A DNA stretch of 18,833 nucleotides, taken from JAYEJW01 sp034716535 (GTDB lineage: Bacteria; Pseudomonadota; Gammaproteobacteria; Chromatiales; Chromatiaceae). The stretch lies in contig JAYEJW010000705.1 in the NCBI GenBank assembly GCA_034716535.1, positions 1 through 18,833 on the forward strand, written 5' to 3'. The position numbers and the translations under genes were made by a program. Below are positions 1 to 6,639 of the stretch, one piece after another. The notes beneath the pieces are model-generated. The model was not told the DNA's origin. It saw only the letters and a program-made list of their open reading frames with translations, and did no database searches. Each line of letters begins with the position of its first letter. Position 1 is the stretch's first letter.

Positions 1-16
1 GGGTCTCCCGAGGTTG

Positions 17-49
17 AACCTAGAAACGGCGGTTGACCGCTTCTAGGTT
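17..49. repeat. Inverted repeat, 9-bp arms
   Basis: AACCTAGAA (17-25) is perfectly complementary to TTCTAGGTT (41-49), with a 15-nt loop that could pair a further CGG/CCG. There is no T-run, so it is not a clear intrinsic terminator. It could be a REP-type palindrome or the 3' structure of a gene lying left of the window. The rest of positions 1-109 shows no gene. Confidence 0.6.
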
Positions 50-109
50 GAATGGCGCTGAGGCGCAGAGCATGAGGCAGATCACCCTGGGAATTCAAGG
101 GAGCTCACC

Positions 110-125
110 AATCCCGGCCGGGATT
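110..125. promoter_or_regulatory. Perfect 16-bp palindrome upstream of the oxidoreductase gene
   Basis: AATCCCGGCCGGGATT is a perfect palindrome ending 25 nt before the preferred ATG at 151. It could be an operator for a dimeric regulator, or the base of a leader hairpin. No -10/-35 pair is obvious next to it. The role is inference. Confidence 0.4.
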
Positions 126-150
126 GCAGTACCATTTCGTGGGCCGCAAG

Positions 151-3100
151 ATGTCCAGCCCCCGCGAAGTCCCGATGTCCCCCATGACCACCCCCCAGCA
201 CCAGCGCATCCGCGAGATTCCTTATAACTACACCTCCTTCTCCGACCGGGAGATCGTCATTCGTTTCCTCGGGCGGGAGATGTGGCAGCTCATCGAGGAG
301 CTGCGCGCCACGCGGCGCACCGGGCGCTCCGCGCGCATGCTGTTCGAGGCGCTCGGCGACATGTGGGTGGTGACCCGCAACCCCTATCTCCAGGACGACC
401 TGATGGAGAACGGGGAGCGTCGTCGCGCCCTGGTGCAGGCCCTGCGCCACCGTCTGGACCAGTTCGAGGTGCGGCTGAACGACAACGAGAAGGCGGCACG
501 CCTGCTCGCGGCGGCCCGGGCGGCGGTGGAGCGCTTCAGCGACTGGTTCGTGGAGCAGCGGCGCCTGCGCGAGCAGGTACGCAAGGCGCTGGCGGACATC
601 ACGCGCAGGGACAACCTGGACTTCGGCGGTCTGGCCCGGGTCTCCCACGCCACCGACGCCACCGACTGGCGCGTGGAGCTGCCCTTCGTCGTGATCTCCC
701 CCGACACGGAGGAGGAGGTCGCACGGGTGGTCAAGGCCTGCATCGACTGCGGTCTGACCCTGATCCCCCGCGGCGGAGGCACCGGCTACACGGGCTCGGC
801 GGTGCCCCTTGACGACCTGTGCGCCGTCATCAACACGGAAAAGCTCGAATTCCTCTCCGATGTGGAAGGGGTCGAGCTGCCCGACCGGGAGGGGAAGGTC
901 CCGACGGTGTGCTGCGGCGCCGGCCTGGTGACCCGCCGGGTCTCGGAGCTGGCGGAACGCCAGGGGCTTGCCTTCGCCGTGGATCCCACCTCCCAGGATG
1001 CCTCCACCATCGGAGGCAATATCGCCATGAACGCCGGCGGCAAGAAGGCGGTGCTCTGGGGCACGACGCTGGACAACCTGGCCTCCTGGCGCATGGTCAC
1101 CCCGGACGCGGACTGGCTCGAGGTCGAGCGCCTCGCCCACAACCTGGGCAGGATCCACGACCAGCCCTGGGTGCGTTTCCGCGTCTCCCGGTTCGCCTCA
1201 GACGGCAGGACCCCCAAGGGAGAGCCTGAGATCCTCCAGATGCCGGGCCACGCCTTCCGCAGGCAGGGCCTCGGCAAGGACGTGACCGACAAGTTCCTCG
1301 CAGGGCTTCCGGGCGTGCAGAAGGAGGGCTGCGACGGCCTCATCACCTCGGCCCGCTTCGTCCTGCACCGCATGCCCGATCAGGTCCGCACCCTCTGTCT
1401 GGAGTTCTTCGGCAGCGATCTGTCCCTGGCGGTGCCGGCGATCGTGGAGATCAAGGAGACCATCGAGTCCCTGGACGAGGTGCAGATCGCCGGCCTGGAG
1501 CACCTGGACGAGCGCTATGTGCGGGCGGTGGACTACTCCACAAAGGCGGCGCGGCGCGAGCTGCCCAAGATGGTGCTGCTGGCGGATCTGGTCTCCGACA
1601 GCGAGCAGGCCCTGGCGGCGGCCGCCGACCGGGTGGTGGAGCTGGGCGAGCGACGCGAGGGGGAAGCGTTCATCGCGGCGAGTCCGGAGGCCCGCCGCCG
1701 CTTCTGGCTCGACCGGGCGCGCACCGCCGCCATCTCCGCCCATACCAACGCCTTCAAGATCAACGAGGACGTGGTCATCCCCCTGGACCGGCTGGCGGAC
1801 TACAGCCGGGGGATCGAGCGCATCAACATCGAGCAGTCGATTCGGAACAAGCTCCGGATCATGGATGCGGTGCTCGAATACCTCGCGGGCGACCTGCCCG
1901 AGGCCCGGGCCTGGGAGGACTACGAGGCCTCCGACGAGGCCGTGGCCATCCTGGAGGCCAAGCGGGACGCGGCCCGGGAGGCGGTGACGGCCGCGCTGGC
2001 GCGCTGGCGGACCATTCGGGACGGACTTGACGAGTCGGCCTCAGAGCATCAGGACCTGCTGCGGGAGGAGGAGGCGCTCAGGGTCCGCGTGGGTGACAGC
2101 CTGCTGGACATGATGCTGCGGCGGGACCTGCGCCAGTCCTACCGCGGGGAGGTCGCCGAGCGGCTGGACGAGATCTTCGCCGGCCAGGACATGGTCCTGG
2201 TGCGCGAGCGTCTTGAAGGTATCCACGCCGAGATCCGCGACTCCCGACTCTTCGTCGCCCTGCACATGCACGCGGGCGACGGCAACGTGCACACCAACAT
2301 CCCCGTGCACTCGGCCGACTACGCCATGCTCCACGAAGCGGAGCGGATGGTCGACCGCATCATGGCGCTGGCCTCCTCCCTCGGGGGCGTCATCTCCGGC
2401 GAGCACGGCATCGGTCTGACCAAGATCCAGTACCTGGAGCGCGAGAAGCTCGACGCCTTCCTGAACTACAAGCTGGAGGTGGACCCGAAGGAGCGCTTCA
2501 ACCGCGGCAAGCTGATGCCGAGCTCCGGGCTCGACGGGGCCTATACGCCGTCCCTGCGCCTGGTCCAGCAGGAGGCCATCATCCTGGAGGAGACCGAGCT
2601 TGGGGCGCTGAACGACGACGTCAGGCACTGCCTGCGTTGCGGCAAATGCAAGCCGGTGTGCATGACCCATGTCCCCCGCGCCAACCTGCTCTACTCGCCG
2701 CGCAACAAGATCCTGGGGACTGGGCTCATCGTCGAGGCCTTCCTCTACGAGGAGCAGACCCGTCGGGGGCTGTCGCTGCGTCACTTCGAGGAGATGAACG
2801 ACGTGGCGGATCACTGCACCATCTGCCACAAGTGCGAGAACCCCTGCCCGGTGAATATCGACTTCGGCGAGGTCAGCATGCGCATGCGCCGCATCCTGGT
2901 GGACCGGGGCAAAAAGCGCTTCAGTCCGGGCGCCTGGGCGGCCATGCGTTTCCTGAACGCGACCGACCCGCGGGCCATCCGGTTCCTGCGCAAGGGCTTG
3001 GCCCAGTGGGGATTCCGCGGACTCAACCTGGCCCACGCCGCCGCCCGCGGGATCGGCCTGTACGGGCGCGGCGAGCACCCGCCGGCCGCCACAACCGGCA

Positions 3101-4038
3101 AGCCCAAGCCCGCGGGACAGCTGGCCGAGCTGGTGCGCCGTCCCATTCGCGTCGAGCTGCCCAAGCAGACCTTCCGCCGGGCGCTGGGGCTGGAGGGCAG
3201 CACCCAGGTCCCCATCCTGCGCGATCCGGCGAAGGCCGGAGAAGACGCGGACGCCGTCTTCTACTTCCCCGGCTGCGGCTCCGAGCGCCTGTTCTCCGAC
3301 ATCGGCCTGGCGACGCTGGCCATGCTCTACGAGCAGGGGGTCCAGACCGTCCTGCCGCCCGGCTACCTCTGCTGCGGCTATCCTCAGAGCGCCGCGGGCC
3401 TGGAGGCCAATGGGCGGCGCATCACCATGGAGAACCGGGTGCTCTTCCACCGGGTGGCCAACACCCTGAACTATCTGGACATCCGCACCGTCATCGTCTC
3501 CTGCGGCACCTGCATGGACCAGCTCCTGAAGTACGAGTTCGAGCGCATCTTCCCCGGCTGCCGCCTGCTCGACATCCACGAGTACCTGATGGAGAAGGGG
3601 GTGGGCCTTCAGGGCGTCGAGGGCACCCGGTACCTCTACCACGACCCCTGCCACACGCCGATGAAGACCCATGCGCCGGTCAAGGTGGCGTCCAGCCTGG
3701 TGGGCCGGGAGGTGCTGCTTTCCGAGCGCTGCTGCGGTGAGGCGGGGACCCTGGGCACCGCCCGGCCCGATATCGCCAATCAGATCCGCTTCCGCAAGCG
3801 GGAGGAGCTTGCCAAGGGGATCCGCGAGCTCACTGGCAAGGACCGGGCCGAGGGCGAGGTCAAGCTCCTGACCGCCTGCCCGGCCTGTCAGCAGGGGCTC
3901 GCAAAATTCGCGGACGACACGGGCCTTGAGACCGACTACATCGTCGTCGAGCTCGCCAGGCGCCTGCTCGGCGAGGGCTGGCAGAGAAGATTCATCGAAA
4001 GGGCGCGAGACGGTGGCATCGAGCGCGTGCTCCTCTGA
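151..4038 (+). CDS. FAD-binding oxidoreductase fused to [4Fe-4S]/CCG-domain electron-transfer module (DUF3683-type)
   Basis: A 1295-residue fusion related to glycolate oxidase GlcD/GlcF and D-lactate dehydrogenases. It probably oxidises a 2-hydroxy acid and passes electrons through FAD and Fe-S clusters to the quinone pool; the substrate is unknown. Seen in order: an N-terminal helical region (RIREIPYNYTSFSDREI, as in DUF3683 proteins); an FAD-binding domain with PRGGGTG at 206-212; a C-terminal FAD-oxidase domain with HAGDGNVH at 707-714 and GEHGIG near 750-755; two ferredoxin-like clusters, C827-x2-C-x2-C-x3-C837 and C889-x2-C-x2-C-x3-C899; and two CCG domains (CCG at 1074 and 1194, SCGTC near 1117, YHDPCH near 1163, CPAC near 1243). 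All cluster cysteines look intact. The start is uncertain: 124 (TTG), 151, 175 and 184 (ATG) are in frame and none has a strong Shine-Dalgarno. The gene stands alone, followed by REP elements. Confidence 0.9.
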   Translation: MSSPREVPMSPMTTPQHQRIREIPYNYTSFSDREIVIRFLGREMWQLIEELRATRRTGRSARMLFEALGDMWVVTRNPYLQDDLMENGERRRALVQALRHRLDQFEVRLNDNEKAARLLAAARAAVERFSDWFVEQRRLREQVRKALADITRRDNLDFGGLARVSHATDATDWRVELPFVVISPDTEEEVARVVKACIDCGLTLIPRGGGTGYTGSAVPLDDLCAVINTEKLEFLSDVEGVELPDREGKVPTVCCGAGLVTRRVSELAERQGLAFAVDPTSQDASTIGGNIAMNAGGKKAVLWGTTLDNLASWRMVTPDADWLEVERLAHNLGRIHDQPWVRFRVSRFASDGRTPKGEPEILQMPGHAFRRQGLGKDVTDKFLAGLPGVQKEGCDGLITSARFVLHRMPDQVRTLCLEFFGSDLSLAVPAIVEIKETIESLDEVQIAGLEHLDERYVRAVDYSTKAARRELPKMVLLADLVSDSEQALAAAADRVVELGERREGEAFIAASPEARRRFWLDRARTAAISAHTNAFKINEDVVIPLDRLADYSRGIERINIEQSIRNKLRIMDAVLEYLAGDLPEARAWEDYEASDEAVAILEAKRDAAREAVTAALARWRTIRDGLDESASEHQDLLREEEALRVRVGDSLLDMMLRRDLRQSYRGEVAERLDEIFAGQDMVLVRERLEGIHAEIRDSRLFVALHMHAGDGNVHTNIPVHSADYAMLHEAERMVDRIMALASSLGGVISGEHGIGLTKIQYLEREKLDAFLNYKLEVDPKERFNRGKLMPSSGLDGAYTPSLRLVQQEAIILEETELGALNDDVRHCLRCGKCKPVCMTHVPRANLLYSPRNKILGTGLIVEAFLYEEQTRRGLSLRHFEEMNDVADHCTICHKCENPCPVNIDFGEVSMRMRRILVDRGKKRFSPGAWAAMRFLNATDPRAIRFLRKGLAQWGFRGLNLAHAAARGIGLYGRGEHPPAATTGKPKPAGQLAELVRRPIRVELPKQTFRRALGLEGSTQVPILRDPAKAGEDADAVFYFPGCGSERLFSDIGLATLAMLYEQGVQTVLPPGYLCCGYPQSAAGLEANGRRITMENRVLFHRVANTLNYLDIRTVIVSCGTCMDQLLKYEFERIFPGCRLLDIHEYLMEKGVGLQGVEGTRYLYHDPCHTPMKTHAPVKVASSLVGREVLLSERCCGEAGTLGTARPDIANQIRFRKREELAKGIRELTGKDRAEGEVKLLTACPACQQGLAKFADDTGLETDYIVVELARRLLGEGWQRRFIERARDGGIERVLL

Positions 4039-4045
4039 CCTCCCC

Positions 4046-4354
4046 GCGCAGGATTCGATGCTCGGATGTCGGGTTACGCTGCGCTAACCCACCCGACCTA
4101 CGGGTTTCCCGAGCCTTGACCCGCGACCCGTAGGTCGGGTTAGGCGTGCCTGGTGATGCCGGGGAATGAACGGCGAAATTGCCGCGCGCCGTAACCAGAC
4201 ATGCGCAGGATTCGATGCTCGGACGTCGGGTTACGCTGCGCTAACCCGACCTACGGATTTTCCGAGCCTTGACCTGCGACCCGTAGGTCGGGTTAGGCGC
4301 GCCTCGCGATGGCGCAGAATCGTCCGCCGCATTCTCCGCGCGCCGTAACCCGAC
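4046..4354. repeat. Tandem REP/BIME array, two units of about 157 bp
   Basis: The gap between the oxidoreductase and cytochrome genes starts with two copies of a composite palindromic unit (starts 4046 and 4203). Each has a short REP hairpin built on GTCGGGTTA...TAACCCGAC (4068-4103 and 4223-4256). Each also has a long hairpin starting CCGTAGGTCGGGTTAGGC and closing near GCCGTAACCCGAC (4128-4200 and 4281-4354). The first short hairpin carries a 4-nt insertion (ACCC) that breaks its symmetry, and the first long hairpin ends CCAGAC rather than CCCGAC. These resemble the substrates of the RAYT transposase at 13050-13589. From 4355 to about 4570 I see only a small GGGC/GCCC hairpin near 4370 and no gene. 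Confidence 0.85.
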
Positions 4355-4572
4355 ACTAGCTCGAGGGGGCTTTTCGCCCAGGCGCGCAATACCCTTGGCG
4401 GCATACCAACAGCCCTTGCGCACGCCCGTGAAATGGGCCAAGCTAAAGCTGATCTCCCCCGATTTCCGAAGAAGGGAGAGCAAGGTGGTCATTATCTGGA
4501 ATCGCGCTAAAGGGATACGCCGGGCGTTCGGGCTTGCTGATGGCGCGATCCGCTGTACCCGCAGAAACGAAG

Positions 4573-4597
4573 TTCCTATCCCTAAATCTAATAGGAA
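4573..4597 (+). promoter_or_regulatory. Inverted repeat covering the cytochrome ribosome binding site
   Basis: TTCCTAT (4573-4579) can pair with ATAGGAA (4591-4597) across an 11-nt loop. The right arm contains most of the Shine-Dalgarno AGGAAGG that serves the ATG at 4608. If the hairpin forms in the mRNA it would limit ribosome access. The pairing is seen in sequence; the control role is inference. Confidence 0.4.
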
Positions 4598-4607
4598 GGG
4601 GCCCATA

Positions 4608-5987
4608 ATGATGAGAAAGAATGCACGTTTCAAGTTGCTTGTTTCGCTGGTATTGGGGCTGGCCATGGGGTCCGGCTCGTTCCAGCTTGCCGCTTCGGGG
4701 GGCGAGCCGGGTGATTTCCCCGTGGACCCCCCCGGCGTCGGTCCCGGTGATGGCGGGGACCAATCTCCCGGGAGAATCAAGGACATTGAGGAGAGATTCG
4801 AAACCAGCCTGCACAATACCCGGAAGGGCAAGGAGACCTACTACAGTGCGGACGACGGGTTCTTCCAACTGACCCACGTGCCCTACGACACGCTGCCGTG
4901 CAAGGATTGCCACAACAAGTCCGCCTTCCCGGATTGGGAGGAGCCGGTCTGCCTGGACTGCCACTTGTATGCAGAGGATGACCCACCCGATTACGCCCCG
5001 CCCAATGACGCCACCTGCCTGGGATGCCACGGGCGCCAGAATGCGGAGCATAATCTGTTTAAAGACGAGGACGGCGAACCCATCGATGTGCATAGCCAAC
5101 TCGAAATGGCCTGCATGGATTGCCACGTCGAGGAAGAGGTGCACGGCGACGGCACCGAGTACCTGTCCATGCGCGACCCGGGCGTCTTCAAGATCAGTTG
5201 TTCCGATGCGGGCTGCCACCAAGACGTGCTCGAGGGGCCGGGGGGCAGCGAACCGACTGCCGACGCGGACAGCGTCGAAGAGATACTCAGCCGGCGGGCC
5301 AGCGCCTTCCATTGGAGGCACCTGGAAACGGTGGACTGCGCGGCCTGCCACGCGGAGTCGGTCATTTCCTGTGACAGTTGCCATTTCGACACCGAGGTGG
5401 CCGGGGCGGGAAAACGCTACTACCGCCAGATTCCCCAGACCGGGTTCAAGCTGTTGCTGAATCATCACGGCAAGGTCCGGACCGCCTCTTACCAGTCCCT
5501 CACTTGGGGAACGTCCGATCTGGACACCTCCGGCGAGCCCGCGGGAGAAGACGTCGAGGACGTGGCCTTCTACGTCCTCGCCCCCTATAGCACCCATACG
5601 ATAACGGAGGCTGAAAACCTCAGGTGCCGCGATTGCCACGTCGTGGTCAGGGGTAACAACCCGGACAACCTCCGTGTCTTCGGCAACGCGGCCCTGAAGG
5701 AGTATCTGTCAACCGGTTACATGACGGTCAGCCAATGGGACGAGGAGACGGGGATGCTCCTTGCCCCGCAGGGTGTAATTCCTGTACCCCCGGATTGGGA
5801 GGACGCGTTGCTGTTCGACTTTGCCTACTACCTCGGCGAGCCGACAGATCCCGTCGTGAAGGACCCTGAGGGTACGACCTGGGATCATCTTGAGCCGGAA
5901 ACGGTCGGGATGCACATGCCCTATGGCACACCGCTTACCGAGGAGCAGATGGACAGGCTCCAGTTCGGCGGGGGCCAAAACCCGTAA
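4608..5987 (+). CDS. Exported octaheme c-type cytochrome
   Basis: A 459-residue protein with a Sec signal peptide (MMRKNARFK, then a hydrophobic stretch to about residue 28) and eight haem-attachment motifs. Seven are CXXCH, at C98, C115, C137, C169, C244, C255 and C340. One is CX4CH (CSDAGCH, from C198), a spacing known from cytochrome c3-type proteins. There is no lipobox and no second membrane segment, so a soluble periplasmic or secreted electron carrier is most likely. About 115 residues after the last haem contain no cysteine and may form a separate domain. AGGAAGG lies 9 nt before the ATG. The frame stays open upstream to 4395, but those codons precede the signal peptide and are untranslated leader. 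I see no match to nitrite reductase, hydroxylamine oxidoreductase or tetrathionate reductase signatures. The redox partner is unknown; the large exported protein downstream is a candidate by proximity only. Confidence 0.88.
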   Translation: MMRKNARFKLLVSLVLGLAMGSGSFQLAASGGEPGDFPVDPPGVGPGDGGDQSPGRIKDIEERFETSLHNTRKGKETYYSADDGFFQLTHVPYDTLPCKDCHNKSAFPDWEEPVCLDCHLYAEDDPPDYAPPNDATCLGCHGRQNAEHNLFKDEDGEPIDVHSQLEMACMDCHVEEEVHGDGTEYLSMRDPGVFKISCSDAGCHQDVLEGPGGSEPTADADSVEEILSRRASAFHWRHLETVDCAACHAESVISCDSCHFDTEVAGAGKRYYRQIPQTGFKLLLNHHGKVRTASYQSLTWGTSDLDTSGEPAGEDVEDVAFYVLAPYSTHTITEAENLRCRDCHVVVRGNNPDNLRVFGNAALKEYLSTGYMTVSQWDEETGMLLAPQGVIPVPPDWEDALLFDFAYYLGEPTDPVVKDPEGTTWDHLEPETVGMHMPYGTPLTEEQMDRLQFGGGQNP

Positions 5988-6064
5988 CGGGTATAATGGC
6001 GGCGCAACGCGAATGAATATTCAGGAAGATGCGAATATTCCGTAATTCGAATAAGCGCCTGGTC

Positions 6065-6190
6065 CGGTAGGGATAGGCGTGCGTGGTGATGCTCGATAAC
6101 GAACGGCGACATCACCCGCACGCCCTAACCCGACATGCGCAAGATTCGATAGCCGGTTGTCGGGTTACGCTGCGCTAACCCGACATACGG
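6065..6190. repeat. REP/BIME element (degenerate long arm plus intact short hairpin)
   Basis: It has the same organisation as the units at 4046-4354. A long hairpin (6065-6134) has a mutated left end, reading GGTAGGGATAGGCGTGC instead of GGTAGGTCGGGTTAGGC. It is followed by the short palindrome GTCGGGTTA...TAACCCGAC from 6159. Upstream, GAATATTC occurs twice (6013-6020 and 6031-6038) and could pair, possibly ending the cytochrome transcript, although no T-run follows. Confidence 0.8.
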
Positions 6191-6240
6191 TTTCAATGTT
6201 CCGGGGTTCCGCCCGACATTGGATCAGCCAGACCGTGATC

Positions 6241-6264
6241 CAGCTTTCCAGCTTTCCAGCTTTC
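6241..6264. repeat. Three tandem copies of CAGCTTTC
   Basis: The octamer CAGCTTTC occurs three times without gaps. It lies in the non-coding stretch between the BIME at 6065-6190 and the promoter near 6374. The number of copies could vary by slippage. No function is assigned. Confidence 0.8.
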
Positions 6265-6373
6265 GTACTCTGTCCCGCCGACCTGCGCAGCGGGAGGACT
6301 GCCTCCAGAAAATTCGGTGTTTGCTGTGGATCAATTAACAAGGGCCACTAGCGTTATTTTTTTAACAAAAAGC

Positions 6374-6401
6374 TTGTGCGTCGTCACATTTTGTCTACAC
6401 T
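6374..6401 (+). promoter_or_regulatory. Candidate sigma70 promoter for the 1210-residue exported protein gene
   Basis: TTGTGC (-35, 6374-6379) and TACACT (-10, 6396-6401) are separated by 16 nt. They sit in an AT-rich patch (a seven-T run and ACAAAAAG just upstream) that stands out from the GC-rich background. Transcription from here would give a leader of about 230 nt before the GTG start at 6640. Confidence 0.45.
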
Positions 6402-6639
6402 CTCTCTTTGCGGATCGCCGATCAGTTGGCAAAAAGAGCAGCATTGCTGACGGATGGGCGGTTGATACTCTGGCGCAATAGCCGCGGGCTGCGCGGTTCA
6501 AAGGAGGATTGCCTATGTAAATAGCCTGTCATCAGAGCAGGATCCTTTCAGCAAATGGGGACGTTACGTCCGGTTTTTTTGGGGAACCACAACGGACGCA
6601 GCGGCCTGAAGGAAGAATTCCACGTGGGGGAATACGAAC
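6402..6639 (+). promoter_or_regulatory. Long structured leader with start-stop ORF and attenuator-like hairpin
   Basis: Seen in order: the hairpin CAGCATTGCTG near 6451; CCGCG/CGCGG at 6482-6496; a near-perfect Shine-Dalgarno AAAGGAGG (6500-6507) placed 7 nt before ATG (6515-6517), followed at once by TAA (6518-6520); CCTG/CAGG (6525-6528/6538-6541); TCCTTT (6543-6548), which can pair with AAAGGA of that Shine-Dalgarno; and GGACG-TTA-CGTCC (6559-6571) followed by GG and seven T (6574-6580), shaped like a short intrinsic terminator. The real GTG start comes 60 nt later. This layout resembles a transcription attenuator or translation-coupled leader. It does not match a riboswitch class I know. 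Confidence 0.45.

Noticed and set aside
2041..3672. 543-codon open frame on the minus strand
   Set aside because: It is antisense to the Fe-S/CCG part of the oxidoreductase, whose motifs are unmistakable. Its own sequence has no recognisable domain.
4046..4354. Repeat array considered as CRISPR
   Set aside because: The repeats are palindromic REP/BIME units with conserved spacers; there are no unique spacers and no cas genes.
4395..4607. N-terminal extension of the octaheme cytochrome
   Set aside because: The extension precedes a proper Shine-Dalgarno, ATG and signal peptide, and would block export.
6418..6515. Possible c-di-GMP (GEMM-I) riboswitch, because GGCAAA and CGCAATAGCCGCGGG recall parts of its consensus
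   Set aside because: The two tetraloop/receptor parts and the GACGCAAAGCC core are absent, and the spacing does not fit. Only scattered short matches remain.
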